This document shows positions 26,622 through 35,221 of a stretch of DNA of 35,428 nt, one piece after another. The notes beneath the pieces were generated by a model that was not told the DNA's origin, made no database searches, and saw only the letters and a program-made list of their open reading frames with translations. Position 1 is the first letter of the stretch. Each line of letters opens with the position of its first letter. Where the stretch lies: assembly GCF_002154335.2 (NCBI RefSeq), contig NZ_MTPX02000057.1, positions 1 through 35,428 of the forward strand. Direction: 5' to 3'. The position numbers and the translations under genes are program-made. Source of the stretch: Actinomyces ruminis (GTDB lineage: Bacteria; Actinomycetota; Actinomycetes; Actinomycetales; Actinomycetaceae).

Positions 26622-27869
26622 ATGAGCCGAGCACCGCGGGCCGAGAATGCCCGCCGCTCCTGGGGCGAGGATGACTCCGCCACCCCCATCCTGCACGTGG
26701 ACATGGACGCCTTCTTCGCCTCGGTGGAACTGCTTGAGCACCCCGAACTGGTAGGCCGCCCCGTCATCGTCGGCGGCCGCGACGGGCGCGGCGTCGTCTC
26801 GGCCGCCTCCTATGAGGCCCGCGCCTACGGGGTTACCTCCGCCATGCCCATGAACGAGGCCCAGCGCCGCTGCCCCCAAGCCGTAGTGCTGCCGGTGCGC
26901 CACGGCGTGTACTCCGCCGTCTCCCGACAGGTGATGAGCATCCTGGGAGAAGTCACCCCGGTGTTGGAACGTGTCAGCGTCGACGAGGCGTTCCTGGACG
27001 TTTCCGGCGCCCGCCGGCGCATGGGCTCACCGACCACCATCGGGCACTGGATTCGACGTCAGGTGCGCGAGCGCGTAGGGGTACCCGCCTCCGTCGGCAT
27101 CGCCTCCACCAAGTTCGTGGCCAAACTGGCCTCCGCCCACGCCAAGCCCGACGGGCTTTTGCTGATCCCCGCGCAGGCCACCCAGGACTTCCTCAACATG
27201 CTGCCGGTGGGGGCTCTGTGGGGAGTGGGGGAGAAGAGCGCCCAGGCGCTGGCCCGCTGGGGCATTAACGACGTGCGGCAGTTGGCGGCCACCGACGTGC
27301 GCCGCCTGGAACGGATTCTCGGCTCCGCGGCCGCCCACCACCTACACGATCTGTCCCACGGTGTCGATCCGCGTCCGGTCACTCCGCAGCGGGAGGAGAA
27401 GTCTGTCGGCACCGAGAGCACCTTCTTCGATCACCTGACCGATCGTGAGCATGCCCGCCGGGTGCTGCTAGACCAGGCCCACCAGTGCGCCGCCCGCCTG
27501 CGCGCCGGGGGACTGCGGGGCCGGGTGGTGGTGCTGAAGGCTCGCGGTGCCGACTTCGTTACCGTGACCCGTTCACGCACGTTGGGCGCGCCCACCGACC
27601 TGGCGCGCGACATCTTCGCCGTCGTGGAGTCGTTGTTCAACGCCCTGCCCACCCCGGGCGGTGGCTTCCGGCTGCTCGGAGTGCGGGTGGAGGGCCTGGT
27701 CCGCGCCGACGCCGGCGTCCAGCTGCTCCTGGACGATGACCCGCGCCGCGGCGCCCCCGAGCGTGCCGCCGATGCGGTACGTGAGCGCTGGGGCAACGCC
27801 GCCCTCGCTCCCGCAAGCCTTCTGTCCCGCCCCCGGGCCTCGGATCGGCCCGAGCGTCAGGCAGATTGA
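26622..27869 (+). CDS. dinB: DNA polymerase IV (Y-family)
   Basis: Translesion DNA polymerase, 415 aa from ATG with GGAGGG upstream. Palm and finger motifs: ILHVDMDAFFASVE with the metal-binding aspartates, SAASYEARAYGVTSAMP, and the second catalytic site VSVDEAFLDVSGA. A helix-hairpin-helix region (LWGVGEKSAQALARWGI) and the little-finger domain (EKSVGTESTF) follow. No beta-clamp motif was checked. No LexA-type box is evident upstream, so SOS control is not supported by sequence. It diverges from the spermidine-synthase-like gene. Confidence 0.95.
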   Translation: MSRAPRAENARRSWGEDDSATPILHVDMDAFFASVELLEHPELVGRPVIVGGRDGRGVVSAASYEARAYGVTSAMPMNEAQRRCPQAVVLPVRHGVYSAVSRQVMSILGEVTPVLERVSVDEAFLDVSGARRRMGSPTTIGHWIRRQVRERVGVPASVGIASTKFVAKLASAHAKPDGLLLIPAQATQDFLNMLPVGALWGVGEKSAQALARWGINDVRQLAATDVRRLERILGSAAAHHLHDLSHGVDPRPVTPQREEKSVGTESTFFDHLTDREHARRVLLDQAHQCAARLRAGGLRGRVVVLKARGADFVTVTRSRTLGAPTDLARDIFAVVESLFNALPTPGGGFRLLGVRVEGLVRADAGVQLLLDDDPRRGAPERAADAVRERWGNAALAPASLLSRPRASDRPERQAD

Positions 27870-27920
27870 GGGCGCGCGTTGCCCCACGCCTGTCCGCCGT
27901 CTGGGACGGAGCCGAACACA

Positions 27921-27949
27921 TGCGGCCTCGGGAAGAACCTCGGGCCGCA
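27921..27949 (+). terminator. dinB intrinsic terminator
   Basis: Stem TGCGGCC/GGCCGCA with a 15-base loop, followed at once by the T-rich run GTTGTTTTCT, starting 52 bp after the dinB stop. Confidence 0.75.
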
Positions 27950-28086
27950 CGTTGTTTTCTGGGCGCAGGGACGGGCTGGTTTTCATCCTGTGACGACAAC
28001 CGCCTATCCTGGATATTGTTCGGGCGGGTTGGCCGAAACGACCCTCTGGCCGTCCACGTGAGCCACAACCGGAAGGGAGGCGTGCC

Positions 28087-28467
28087 ATGGCATTGTCGGA
28101 ACGCGAGCAGCAGGTGCTGCGCGACCTTGAGGAACAACTCAACGACGAGGACCCGTCGCTGGCCGAGACCATGCAGCATGCCGAAACCACATTCCGGCGC
28201 CCCTCGCCGCGCCGTGTCGGTGCTGGGGTCGCCCTGCTGCTGGTCGGCCTCACCGTCGTGATCGGTGGCGTGGCTGCCGGCAGTAGCAGTGTCGTGTCCA
28301 TCCTGCTGGGCGTCCTCGGCTTCGCCCTGGCCGTGTGGGGCGTCACGCTCATGCTGTCCCGGCCGAATTCCAAGAACACCGCTGCAGGCTCCCGTGGCGC
28401 GAAGCGCTCCTCCTTCATGGAGCGCCAGTCCGAGCGTTGGGAGCGCCGTCGCGACGGTCAGAACTGA
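28087..28467 (+). CDS. DUF3040 membrane protein
   Basis: Small actinobacterial membrane protein, 126 aa, from ATG with GGAGG upstream. The N-terminal region MALSEREQQVLRDLEEQL and DPSLAETMQ is the DUF3040 hallmark. Two transmembrane helices follow (about residues 44-65 and 70-90), then a basic tail. Its place between dinB and mraZ is conserved across many actinobacteria. A candidate promoter (GTGACG, 18 bases, TATTGT) lies near 27990-28019. The function is unknown; a link to division is suggested only by location. Confidence 0.88.
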   Translation: MALSEREQQVLRDLEEQLNDEDPSLAETMQHAETTFRRPSPRRVGAGVALLLVGLTVVIGGVAAGSSSVVSILLGVLGFALAVWGVTLMLSRPNSKNTAAGSRGAKRSSFMERQSERWERRRDGQN

Positions 28468-28680
28468 CCGTCCCCGCCGGCCTCCCACGCCGACCCCGCC
28501 ACGACGGCTGGGCGTTTCCAGCGTCTGCGCTGTCTCCATGTTTCTGAGACGGTTGGGGTGCGGGATCAGGATCGTTGTGGGCTGAGGCCGGTGCCGGTCT
28601 GATCTGCCGGGACTCTTCGTGTGGACGCGGTTGCGGCAGGTCCTGGCCGCGGAATGTGGCCGTCGTGTTTGGGAACAGGG

Positions 28681-28903
28681 GGACGTTTTCGGGCCGACGA
28701 GGACGTACTCGGGCATAGGCGATGGCGGCATCCGCCTGAGTGAAGGACGTTTTCGGGCTCGTGAGGTCGTGGCCGTTGGCCGCCCATCTGCCGAAAACGT
28801 CCTGTTTCGCCCCAAACCCTCTCGAATGTGGAGGGTTTGGGGCTGATGAGGACGTTTTCGCCGAACGCGGGACGACGTCGGGCTGGCGAGGACGTTCTCG
28901 GGC
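28681..28903. repeat. Intergenic array F (GGACGTTTTCGGGC word)
   Basis: Units of GGACGTTYTCGGGC start at 28681, 28701, 28745, 28765 (degenerate), 28850, 28870 (degenerate) and 28890, always 20 bp apart within a group. One inverted copy (GCCGAAAACGTCC) spans 28790-28802. The groups lie around a strong hairpin (28809-28843). The array sits upstream of the dcw cluster, in a 992-bp spacer (28468-29459) that contains no convincing gene. Confidence 0.8.
28809..28843. repeat. 13-bp perfect hairpin inside array F
   Basis: GCCCCAAACCCTC pairs perfectly with GAGGGTTTGGGGC around a 9-base loop. It lies just after the inverted unit and just before the 28850-28890 triplet. No T-tract follows on either strand, so an ordinary intrinsic terminator is not clearly supported. 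Confidence 0.55.
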
Positions 28904-29048
28904 TGGTGGGGTGTCTGTTGCTGCGGTCCCGGGCGGATATGCCGGCGGCCGGAAGCCGTGTCCTCGAACGACCCCACTGGGCCCGACGCGTCAGACCAGA
29001 TCTACTCCGAGCGGGGTGGACCGTTCGCGTGTTCCGGTCGGTGCCCCT

Positions 29049-29061
29049 CCACTTTCCTCCA
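29049..29061 (-). promoter_or_regulatory. Distal MraZ-like box pair 1
   Basis: On the minus strand, two TGG cores are spaced exactly 10 bp within TGGAGGAAAGTGGAGG, the same period as the operator next to mraZ and containing the AAAGTGG core described for MraZ sites. Confidence 0.35.
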
Positions 29062-29287
29062 CCTCTTCCGCGGGCGGCCCTGACCGTAGCCACCGGGCAC
29101 CCGCCCCATGCCCGCGACACCGCCGCCGACGGCCCCGCTTTCCAGCCCCGTTCCTGTAGCCCGCCGCCGGCCGAGCTGGCGGCGTCGGGCTACCGCGGTC
29201 CGCTCCATCCCTGTCGGTGCTGTTGTCCGTGCCCCAGTGTCTGCCGGCGTCGCCACGCCCATGTCGCCTCGGCACCCCCCTTTCCCT

Positions 29288-29300
29288 CCACTTTCAACCA
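29288..29300 (-). promoter_or_regulatory. Distal MraZ-like box pair 2
   Basis: On the minus strand TGGTTGAAAGTGGAGGG again places two TGG cores 10 bp apart with an AAAGTGG core, closely resembling the pair at 29049. Confidence 0.35.
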
Positions 29301-29386
29301 CCTGGGCTCGAGCGCGTGATTCCGGGGAAAACTCCGCTCCGTTGGCCCCGTCGACGCGATCATGAACCCAGTTTGCGACCTCGGAG

Positions 29387-29431
29387 TGGAAGAAAAGGGA
29401 GTGAAGTGGAGTAATGTGGGGCACGTTGGAT
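29387..29431 (+). promoter_or_regulatory. MraZ operator of the dcw cluster
   Basis: Cores TGGAA, GGGAG, TGGAG, TGGGG and TGGAT start at 29387, 29397, 29407, 29417 and 29427, an exact 10-bp period ending 28 bp before the mraZ start. MraZ is known to bind tandem TGG-type repeats at its own promoter. TAATGT at 29412 may be the -10 element covered by the repressor. Confidence 0.65.
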
Positions 29432-29459
29432 CGTCGCGGGGAGAGGAGCTGAGGACCGC

Positions 29460-29891
29460 ATGTTCTTGGGTACCCACGCTCCCCGCCTCGATGAGAAGGG
29501 TCGGCTCATCCTTCCGGCGAAGTTCCGTGAGGAGCTCGCCGGCGGTGTGATCCTCACCCGCGGCCAGGAGCACTGCATCTACGCCTTCACCTCCGCCGAG
29601 TTCGAGCGCATGTACGCCCAACTGCGCGAGGCTCCCCTGGCGCAGAAGCAGGCGCGCGATTACGTCCGCGTCATGCTCTCCGGCGCCGACTCGCAGATCC
29701 CCGACAAGCAGGGGCGCATCACCATCCCCGCGCCGCTGCGCGCCTACGCCGGACTGGGCCGCGATCTGGCGGTCATCGGTGCTGGCGCACGCGTGGAGAT
29801 CTGGGACGCCAAGGCCTGGGAGACCTACCTGGCCGCACAGGAGCAGGTCTTCGCCGACACCGCCGAGGAGATCATCCCCGGGTTCTTCTGA
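29460..29891 (+). CDS. mraZ: Transcriptional regulator MraZ
   Basis: DNA-binding regulator that forms ring oligomers and controls the dcw cluster. 143 aa, the family length, from ATG with GAGG upstream (GAGGACCGC). Two AbrB-like halves each carry the hallmark: [13 protein letters not shown] (residues ~11-23) and [13 protein letters not shown] (~82-94). It heads the mraZ-rsmH-ftsL-ftsI-murE-murF cluster and is likely to repress its own promoter through the repeats at 29387-29431. Confidence 0.96.
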   Translation: MFLGTHAPRLDEKGRLILPAKFREELAGGVILTRGQEHCIYAFTSAEFERMYAQLREAPLAQKQARDYVRVMLSGADSQIPDKQGRITIPAPLRAYAGLGRDLAVIGAGARVEIWDAKAWETYLAAQEQVFADTAEEIIPGFF

Positions 29892-29918
29892 TCCGGCCCG
29901 CACAACTGCATAACGCCG

Positions 29919-29988
29919 TCAGGCATGGGCCTGAGCCGCCCGAAAGCCCCGTAAAGACCACCGGCAACGGTTTCGTTCCGTGAGGTCT
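29919..29988 (+). ncRNA. Structured RNA upstream of rsmH, candidate mraW motif
   Basis: Two clear structures lie in the 262-bp mraZ-rsmH spacer: TCAGGC-ATGG-GCCTGA (29919-29934), and an AGACC/GGTCT closing stem (29955-29988) enclosing ACCG-GCAA-CGGT with a GNRA tetraloop. The purine-rich stretch CCGAAAGCCCCGTAAAGA joins them. A conserved mraW RNA is known in the leader of mraW (rsmH) in Actinomycetales; position and form agree, but the consensus was not compared. The rest of the spacer up to the AGGAGG shows no gene. Confidence 0.5.
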
Positions 29989-30153
29989 CCGCCCGCCGCA
30001 GCGTCCGACGTCTCTTCCCCGGCGCCGGAACCCGCGGGAGGAGTCCTGGCAGAGCGAGATCGGAGTCGGTACCCACACGCCCAATAGCACCCGAGTACCC
30101 CGCACGTCGCCCCCGCGACGCCGCGGCAACCGCATCAGGAGAGGAGGACACCC

Positions 30154-31238
30154 GTGAGCGACGCCCTCGCCGCGCAAACGCCGGCCGTCACGCAGCCGAC
30201 CCCCGCCGACGCCGCCCGCCGCCACACACCCGTCCTCCTGGACCGCTGTCTGGACCTGCTCGCCCCGGCTCTGGAAGTCGCCGAGCCGGTCATGATTGAC
30301 TGCACGCTTGGCCTGGGCGGACACACCGAGGCCGCCCTGGAGCGATTCACCGACCTCACCGTGGTCGGCATCGACCGCGACCCGCAGGCCATCGCCCTGG
30401 CCAGCGCCCGCCTGGCCCGCTTCGGCGACCGCTTCCGTGCCGTGCGGGCCACCTACGACGCCGTCGACGCCGTCGCCTACGACGCCTCCCACCGCCTGGA
30501 CCACACCGTCGACGCCATCCTCATGGACCTGGGGGTCTCCTCCCTGCAGCTCGACGACGCCGACCGCGGCTTCTCCTACGCCCGGCCCGCCCCGCTGGAC
30601 ATGCGCATGGACCAGACCGGCGGACGCACGGCTCAGGAGCTGCTGGATGGCGCCGATGAGCGCGAGCTGACTCGCATCCTGCGCACCTACGGTGAGGAAC
30701 GCTTCGCCCCTCGCATTGCCGCCGCATCGTGCGCCGTCGCAACGCCGGTCACCCCGTCACCACCACTGCCGAGCTGACCGAGCTGGTGCGTCAGGCCATT
30801 CCCGCAGCGGCTCGCCGTCGGGGCGGGAATCCCGCCAAACGCACCTTCCAGGCGCTGCGCATAGCCGTCAACGGTGAACTCGACCTGCTCGAGCGGGCCG
30901 TGCCCCGGGCGCTCAACGCGCTGCGCGTGGGCGGGCGCCTAGTCGTGGAGTCGTACCAGAGCCTGGAGGACCGCATCGTCAAACAGGCCCTGGCCGCGGG
31001 CACCTCCTCGGCGGCGCCCGCCGACCTGCCCTTCGTCCCGGAGGGGCTGGAGCCCTACCTGGAACTGGTTACCCACGGCGCCGAGCAGGCGGATGCCGCC
31101 GAGCGGGACGCTAACCCCCGCAGTGCCTCCGTGCGTCTGCGGGCCGCCACCCGCATCCGGCCCGCTGCCGAGGCCCCGGCCCCCTACCACGCCAACTACG
31201 CCCCTGCTGCAAAGCCCCGAGGAAGGAACCGCCGATGA
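30154..31238 (+). CDS. rsmH: 16S rRNA (cytosine-1402-N4) methyltransferase, one base lost
   Basis: Methylates C1402 in the ribosomal P site, using S-adenosylmethionine. GTG start with AGGAGG (GAGAGGAGG) seven bases upstream. [27 protein letters not shown] (SAM-binding) and [21 protein letters not shown] are typical. One C is lost near 30725 (GCCGCC before GCATCG); restored, [17 protein letters not shown] links to the C-terminal half, including [15 protein letters not shown] and [17 protein letters not shown], giving about 361 aa. The stop overlaps ftsL by four bases (ATGA). Confidence 0.94.
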
Positions 31239-31704
31239 CCACTGTCAAGGCTCAACGCAGCGCCACGGCCAATCCGTCCTGGCGTGCGCTCACCGACGGC
31301 GCGACCGCCCGCGCCGCGCGCCGTCCTGCCCCGCGCCCGGCGGGGGAGAGCTCGGGGCGGCCGGAACTGCGCGTGGTGCGTGGCGTTGTCCCCTCCGGCG
31401 CACCCTGCCCTTCCTGGTCCTGGTCATCGGCATACTCGCCTGCGCGCTGGTGTCCACGATGCTGCTGAACGCGCGCATGGCGGACACGGCCTACAAGATG
31501 AAGACCGCGCAGGTCGAGCTGAACGTGCTCAACGACCACATCGAGACGGTGCGTGCGGACGTGCAGGAGGCCTCCTCCGCCGACACGCTGGCAGCTCGCG
31601 CGGCGGAGCTGGGCATGGTCCCGGCAGCCGCCCCCGGCGTCATCGACCTGTCCGACTCCACTCTGGCGGGCGGCACCGCCGCCGAGGCGGACGACGCCCA
31701 GTGA
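31235..31704 (+). CDS. ftsL: Cell division protein FtsL-like, one base lost
   Basis: Bitopic membrane protein of the divisome that partners FtsQ/FtsB and the FtsI-FtsW synthase. About 156 aa after restoring one C near 31401 (CCCTCC before GGCGC). The N-terminal ~60 residues are basic and disordered. One transmembrane helix follows ([20 protein letters not shown]), then a coiled coil ([19 protein letters not shown]) and a short acidic tail. Position between rsmH and ftsI, with 4-nt overlaps on both sides (ATGA and GTGA), supports the assignment, since sequence alone is weakly conserved. Confidence 0.85.
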
Positions 31705-33527
31705 ACCCGGTCAATCCGAGCCGACGCCGGGTCCTGCAACTCATGGGGGTGGCAGGATTCGGCGCACTGGCGGGCAGGACCGCCTGGCTGCAGGTAGTGG
31801 AGGGGCCCGAACTCGCCGAAAAGGCGAAGGCCGAACGCACCGTCGCCTGGGTCAACCGAGCGCCACGGGGCGACATCCTCGGCCGCGATGGCACGGTGCT
31901 GGCCTCATCCGCCGTCTCTTACGACATCGGCGTCAACCAGGTCAAGGTTGCCCAGTACGAGCGCACTGAAGAACGCACCGACCCCGCCACCGGGGAGATC
32001 CGCAGCCTCGTCGTCGGCCACGGCGCCGCCGCTGCTGCCGAGCAGATGGCCGAGATTCTGGATGTGGACGCCCAGGAACTCGGCGCCAAGATGGTGGGGG
32101 AGTCCACCTACGTCGTTGTCGCCGAGGCCGTCGCCCCGGACACCTGGCGGCGTATCAACGCCCTGGCGATCCCCGGCGTGGAGCCGGACCAGCGCACCCG
32201 CCGCACCTATCCGGCCGGCTCGGTGGCCGGCAACGTCCTGGGCTACACCTACGAGGGGACCGGGCGTACGCTCATCGGCTCCGCCGGCCTGGAACTGACA
32301 CAGAATGACGTCCTGACCGGCGTCGACGGGCAGGGCCGGGTTGAAGTGGGCAAGTCCGGCGCCATCATCCCCACCGGCGAGCAGGAAGAGGTGCCTGCCA
32401 CCGCGGGCGATAGCGTGCGCATGACCATCAACCCCGACCTGCAGGCCGTTGCCCAGGAGGCCATCGACGAGGTGGTCGACGCCCAGGGTGCCGACTGGGG
32501 CTGTGTAGTGGTGATGGAACCGGCCACCGGCAGGCTGCTCGTGCTTGCCGACTCCGACGCCGTCAATCCCGCCAAACCGTCGGAAACCCCGGAGTCGTCC
32601 CGCAATGCCCGCAGCGTCCAGGCCATCTTCGAGCCCGGTAGCGTCGGCAAGGTGATCACCTTCGCGGCTGCCCTCGAGGAGGGCACCATGACCCCGGAGG
32701 ACACTTGGACCGTTCCCTACAGCTGGACCGCCGCCAACGGGCAGACCTTCCACGACTCCCATTACCACGAGCCCCAGACCCTCACCTCCGCCGGGGTACT
32801 GGCCGAGTCCTCCAATGTCGGCACCGTCCAGATCGGTGAGCAGCTCGACGACGCTGTGCGCTACGACTACCTCAAGCGCTTCGGTTTCGGCACGCTGACC
32901 GGCATTGAGATGCCCGCCGAGTCCGCCGGCATGGTCGCCGCCGCCGCCGACTGGGACGACCGCACCCGCTACACCACCATGTTCGGCCAGGGCATCGCCG
33001 GCACCGCCTTACAGGCCGCCCAGGTACTCGCCACGGTGGCCAACAAGGGCATGCGGGTGCCTCCGCGCGTGGTGGACGCCTGGATCGACGCCGACGGCAA
33101 CGAAACCGCCCAGGAGATCCCCGCGGGGGAGCGGGTCATCAGCGAGGCCACCGCCGAGGCGCTCACCGAGATGCTGATCGGCGTCACTCAGGACGGCGGC
33201 ACCGCCGAAGCCGCCTCCATCGACGGCTACCTGGTGGCCGGCAAGACCGGCACCACCGAAATCCTCACCGAGGACGGCACGGTCGCCTCCTTCGTCGGCT
33301 TCACCCCCGCCCGCGACCCGGCCATCGCCGTCGCCGTGATCGTCTACCGCCCCCGCGACACCTACGGCGGCACCGTGTCCGCCCCCGTGTTCCGCAAGGT
33401 AGCCCTGGCCGCGATGCACTCCCTGGGGATCGCCCCGGACCCCAGCATCATTGCCGCCCAGGCGGCCGCCGAGACGGATGCCGCAGTCGAGGCCGCACAG
33501 TCCGAAGGCACGGGCGACGAAGGATGA
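31701..33527 (+). CDS. ftsI: Septal penicillin-binding protein FtsI (class B transpeptidase)
   Basis: Crosslinks septal peptidoglycan with FtsW; target of beta-lactams. 608 aa from GTG, overlapping ftsL by four bases. A basic tail is followed by a membrane anchor (LQLMGVAGFGALAGRTAWLQV). The dimerisation domain starts at NRAPRGDILGRDGTVLAS. The transpeptidase site is complete: SxxK as SVGK (Ser314), SxN as SSN (370-372) and KTG at 515-517 (AGKTGTTE). A TRR-type extension after the catalytic domain is Ala/Glu-rich. The frame is open upstream, but the overlap and the N-terminal pattern fix the start. Confidence 0.95.
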   Translation: MNPVNPSRRRVLQLMGVAGFGALAGRTAWLQVVEGPELAEKAKAERTVAWVNRAPRGDILGRDGTVLASSAVSYDIGVNQVKVAQYERTEERTDPATGEIRSLVVGHGAAAAAEQMAEILDVDAQELGAKMVGESTYVVVAEAVAPDTWRRINALAIPGVEPDQRTRRTYPAGSVAGNVLGYTYEGTGRTLIGSAGLELTQNDVLTGVDGQGRVEVGKSGAIIPTGEQEEVPATAGDSVRMTINPDLQAVAQEAIDEVVDAQGADWGCVVVMEPATGRLLVLADSDAVNPAKPSETPESSRNARSVQAIFEPGSVGKVITFAAALEEGTMTPEDTWTVPYSWTAANGQTFHDSHYHEPQTLTSAGVLAESSNVGTVQIGEQLDDAVRYDYLKRFGFGTLTGIEMPAESAGMVAAAADWDDRTRYTTMFGQGIAGTALQAAQVLATVANKGMRVPPRVVDAWIDADGNETAQEIPAGERVISEATAEALTEMLIGVTQDGGTAEAASIDGYLVAGKTGTTEILTEDGTVASFVGFTPARDPAIAVAVIVYRPRDTYGGTVSAPVFRKVALAAMHSLGIAPDPSIIAAQAAAETDAAVEAAQSEGTGDEG

Positions 33528-33599
33528 GTACCTCGTCCTGGCATCCGCCGCCCCGCGACTGGCGGCTACCACCGTCCTGCCACGATAGATTGGGGATCT

Positions 33600-35221
33600 A
33601 TGAGCAACCACGCCTACGAGTCGGCCGCACGGCTGCGCCCGCACCGGTGCGCGCCTACACTCCTGAGCGACCTCGCCCGGGACTTCGCGCTGGCCCCCGC
33701 TCGGCGTGAGGACGGCACCACCGACGCTCTCGCGGGACTGGAAGTCAGCGGCGTCAGCGTTGACTCCGGTGACGTGGCCGCCGGCGAACTGTTCACCGCC
33801 CTGCCCGGATTCAAGACTCACGGCGCCGTTTACGCCCCCGAGGCCGTGGCCGCCGGCGCCGTCGCCGTGCTGACCGACCCGGACGGCGCAGCCATGGTGC
33901 ATGCCAACTGTCCCGGCATCCCCGTGCTCACCCATCCCGACCCGCGCGCCGTCGTCGGTCCGCTCGCCGCCGCCGTCTACCACCACCCGGCCGAGCAGCT
34001 GCTGACCAGCGCCGTTACCGGTACCAACGGCAAAACCACCACCTCCTACTTCCTCGACGCCATGCTGAGCGCACACCGGGGCGCCTGCATGATCGCCGGG
34101 ACCGTCCAACTGCGCGTGGGCGACATTGCCGTTGAGTCCCCGCGCACCACCGTGGAGGCGCCGGTACTGCAGCGCATGCTCGCCCTGGCCGTAGAGGAGG
34201 GCGTGGGCGCCGCCAGCCTGGAGGCCTCCAGCCACGCCATCGTGCTGCACCGCCTGGACGGGATGGTGGTGGACGTCGCCGGGTTCACCAATCTTCAGCG
34301 CGACCACCTGGACTTCCACAAGACCATGTCGGAGTACCTGGACGCCAAGGCGCAGTTGTTCACGCCCGAGCACGCCCGCCGCGCCGTCATCTGCGTCGAC
34401 GACGAGTGGGGCATCCGGTTGGCCGACCGCGTCGCCGCTGCTGGGCAGATCCCCGTCGATCGGTACGTGCCTACGCCGTCCCCGACGGCCGGGACGCCGT
34501 CGACGCCGACTGGTGGGTCAGTGACGCGGCGGTCTCCATGACCGACTCCGCCACCACCTTCACCCTGCACGGCCCGGATGGGCAGGCCATCGCCGCCGCC
34601 TGCCCGTTGCCCGGGCTCGTCAACGTCCAGAACGCCGCTCTCGCGCTGGTTATGGCCATGCGCGCGGGTGTACCGGCCCAGACGGCGGTGGCCGCGCTGG
34701 CCACCGCCCACAACATCCCCGGCCGCATGCAGCGCATCAGCCAGCGCGACGGCGTACGCGGTACCTGCATCGTCGACTTCGCCCACACCCCCGACGCCAT
34801 GGAGCTGACCCTCAAGGCGGTGCGGCAGATCACCCCCGGCCGCCTGATCGTGGTCTTCGGCTCCGACGGCGACCGCGACCGCGGCAAGCGCCCCATGCTC
34901 GGGGAGGTCTGCGCCCGCCTGGCGGACGTACTGGTGGTCACCGACGAGAACCCCCGCAGTGAGGACCCACAGTCCATTCGCGACGCCATCCTGGCGGGGG
35001 CGCGCTCCGTGCGCCCCGATCTGCACGACGTGGAGGAGATCACCACCTGGCGGGGTGACGCCGTGCGCCGCGGTGTGGAGCTGTGCGGTCCGCAAGACAC
35101 CGTCATCGTCACCGGCAAGGGCCACGAGCCCTTCCTGGAGATCGCCGGCGAATTCATCCGCTACAACGACGCGCCCGTCATGCGTGAGGCGGTCCTGACC
35201 AAGTGGGGAGAGCCCGCATGA
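33600..35221 (+). CDS. murE: UDP-MurNAc-tripeptide ligase MurE, one base lost
   Basis: Adds the third amino acid to the peptidoglycan stem peptide. ATG at 33600 with GGGGA upstream. The P-loop TGTNGKTTTS lies at about residues 140-149, followed by ESPRTTVEAP and the catalytic loop DHLDFHKTMSEYLDAKAQLF. One C is lost near 34473; restored, the protein is about 540 aa and continues through HNIPGRMQRI, FAHTPDAMEL, GSDGDRDRGKRPMLG and VTGKGHEPFLEI. The amino-acid-selecting motif reads ENPR (about residues 450-453) rather than DNPR. The stop overlaps murF by four bases. Confidence 0.93.

Noticed and set aside
28740..29319. Protein-coding frames in the spacer before mraZ
   Set aside because: They run across the repeat array F and the MraZ-like boxes, lack ribosome-binding sites and give Arg/Pro/Ser-rich products without known domains.
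33009..34373. 454-codon open frame antisense to ftsI/murE
   Set aside because: Gly/His/Val-rich low complexity opposite two clear genes; no ribosome-binding site or known motif.
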